A DNA stretch of 64,000 bases from Sporotomaculum syntrophicum. GTDB taxonomy: Bacteria > Bacillota > Desulfotomaculia > Desulfotomaculales > Desulfallaceae. The stretch is from positions 21,257-85,256 of the forward strand of contig NZ_LSRS01000007.1 of assembly GCF_009932395.1 (NCBI RefSeq). The letters are read 5' to 3'. The position numbers and the translations under genes are program-made. The notes beneath the pieces were generated by a model. That model searched no databases. It was not told the origin of the DNA and was given only the letters and a program-made list of their open reading frames with translations. Within the stretch, counting starts at the first letter, position 1. Each line of letters starts with the position of its first letter. Below are positions 63,077 to 64,000 of the stretch, one piece after another.

Positions 63077-64000
63077 TTATTTTATATAAAGATTAATCTT
63101 GGCAAAAATACTATTCATCTGCAGATCCGCAACTGCTCGCTGCTGCAAAGTTATTTGCTGGCGCAAAGCAGCCAACTCACTTTCAACGGCTTTCTCGCTA
63201 ACCGCTTGCCCGGTTCTCTGCTGCGCAACCAATGTTTTTTCCTGTTCCAGTAACAGATTTAACTGTTCTTCAGCCTGCTGCAAATCCACAGCTACATCCC
63301 TGGTGTTTGATTGAATCTCCGCCTGCCCAAAATTAATTAATTCCGCTAAGAAACCATCTACGTTACCGATTGGGATACGCAGCACCCAGTATCCCCCGGT
63401 TTGCTGCGGCCCAGATTCAACAAAGCCGCCATACCTGCCTGCTGTTGCACTCCAATCAGCTTTCACATTGGATTGTGGGTTTACCATTAGCGTAGCGGTA
63501 TAATCACTGTCGGGAGAAAAACCCTTGGCCTGCACACTATTATTCTCTATTACCTGACCGGCGGCATCTTGTAAATCTTCGCGGGGTGCTGCCATCATAG
63601 TAAAAAAGGAATCGCCACCACTAGTTGACTGTCCCTCCGGCTCGGCATAATTACCAGCCACCAGTTCTTCTCCGGCAGCATCAGCGTCAGGGTTACCGTC
63701 GTCCACAGCAGATGTAGGTGCGTTGCCTGCCCCTCTTAACGCAAGTTGTTTCTCAGGTGCAGGTACACTAGGAGTGCTCAGTATCTCCTGTCTAGGCTCT
63801 TGGGCAGTCTTCTTCGACGAGCTTGTTAACTCGTTTGGCTTAACTTTTTGCACATGTTGTTCTCGAACGGTCTCTTGAGCTCGAGCATCGATTACCGCTT
63901 TGTCATCACCAAGTTCCCCCCGGTCAGCCACGCTTTGACTGCTAACGTTTTGTTGCTCAGCACCAGGTAACCAACCATCATGTTTATCATACCAAAGAGT
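63077..64000 (-). CDS. DUF4349 protein, 5' end beyond the window
   Basis: The frame is open to the window edge (308 codons including stop), so the N-terminus is missing. A low-complexity region (to ~residue 150 of the visible part) is followed by the DUF4349 domain (SDYTATLMVNPQSNVKADWS, then VLRIPIGNVDGFLAELINFG and a coiled-coil QAEEQLNLLLEQEKTLVAQQ). DUF4349 proteins are usually membrane- or envelope-associated, often with an anti-sigma-like zinc finger at the N-terminus. That part cannot be seen here. Confidence 0.75.
   Translation of the reverse strand, partial: TLWYDKHDGWLPGAEQQNVSSQSVADRGELGDDKAVIDARAQETVREQHVQKVKPNELTSSSKKTAQEPRQEILSTPSVPAPEKQLALRGAGNAPTSAVDDGNPDADAAGEELVAGNYAEPEGQSTSGGDSFFTMMAAPREDLQDAAGQVIENNSVQAKGFSPDSDYTATLMVNPQSNVKADWSATAGRYGGFVESGPQQTGGYWVLRIPIGNVDGFLAELINFGQAEIQSNTRDVAVDLQQAEEQLNLLLEQEKTLVAQQRTGQAVSEKAVESELAALRQQITLQQRAVADLQMNSIFAKINLYIK

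Overview
The window looks like a chromosomal stretch from an anaerobic, spore-forming, Gram-positive bacterium of the Clostridia, probably a Desulfotomaculum/Pelotomaculum-like Peptococcaceae. This is inferred from gene content and order, not from a marker phylogeny. Supporting points are the sporulation genes (yqfC, yqfD, spoIIP, two CotF-type coat proteins), the Firmicute-typical run recO-glyQ-glyS-ccpN-ppsR, the block dnaJ-dnaK-grpE-hrcA with a CIRCE operator, T-box and M-box leaders, strong GGAGG ribosome binding sites, and frequent GTG and TTG starts.

Layout. 1-0.2 kb: C-terminal end of a transposase cut by the window edge. 0.5-24 kb: almost entirely minus strand. It carries thpR, ppsR, a CcpN-like CBS regulator, glyS/glyQ behind a T-box, recO, corA behind a magnesium M-box, era, cdd, dgkA, ybeY, yqfF, phoH, yqfD and yqfC. 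A plus-strand selD-yedF selenium pair interrupts this run. Beyond it lie a repeat-containing membrane ORF, floA, nfeD, rpsU, a HIT protein, mtaB and rsmE. 24-36 kb: prmA, the heat-shock operon, hemW, lepA and spoIIP. 36-42 kb: rpsT, holA and a molybdenum/tungsten cofactor cluster (modE-like, tupB-like, moaA, moaC), then a LarC N-terminal domain protein. 42-48 kb: plus-strand cyclase, ACT protein and UPF0210 protein facing comEC/comEA. 48-64 kb: mixed single genes, an initiator tRNA, fakB/fakA, an FAD oxidoreductase, coat proteins, an L,D-transpeptidase, ychF, a nitrilase-family amidase, a NifU-type protein and a partial DUF4349 protein.

The most interesting signal is selenium. Two genes contain an in-frame TGA exactly where the family has a functional cysteine. 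In selD the TGA is codon 17 and the missing N-terminus, including the conserved Lys20, is fully restored upstream. In the NifU-like gene at 62686-62910 the TGA replaces the second cysteine of the CxxC iron-sulfur motif, and the rest of the domain continues for 29 residues after it. Both TGAs are followed at 33 and 37 nt by a perfect hairpin whose small loop begins with G, as expected for bacterial SECIS elements. A NifU-type Fe-S scaffold with a Cys-x-x-Sec motif is, to my knowledge, not a standard selenoprotein family. It would be missed or truncated by ordinary annotation.

Other points of note: a 70-bp tandem duplication joining the end of yqfF to the start of ybeY, an uncharacterised membrane-anchored proline/tryptophan repeat protein in the floA operon, a possible leader peptide between the M-box terminator and corA, a frameshifted ORF upstream of the modE-like gene, a lone TupB-like permease without its partners, and a LarC protein lacking its C-terminal half.
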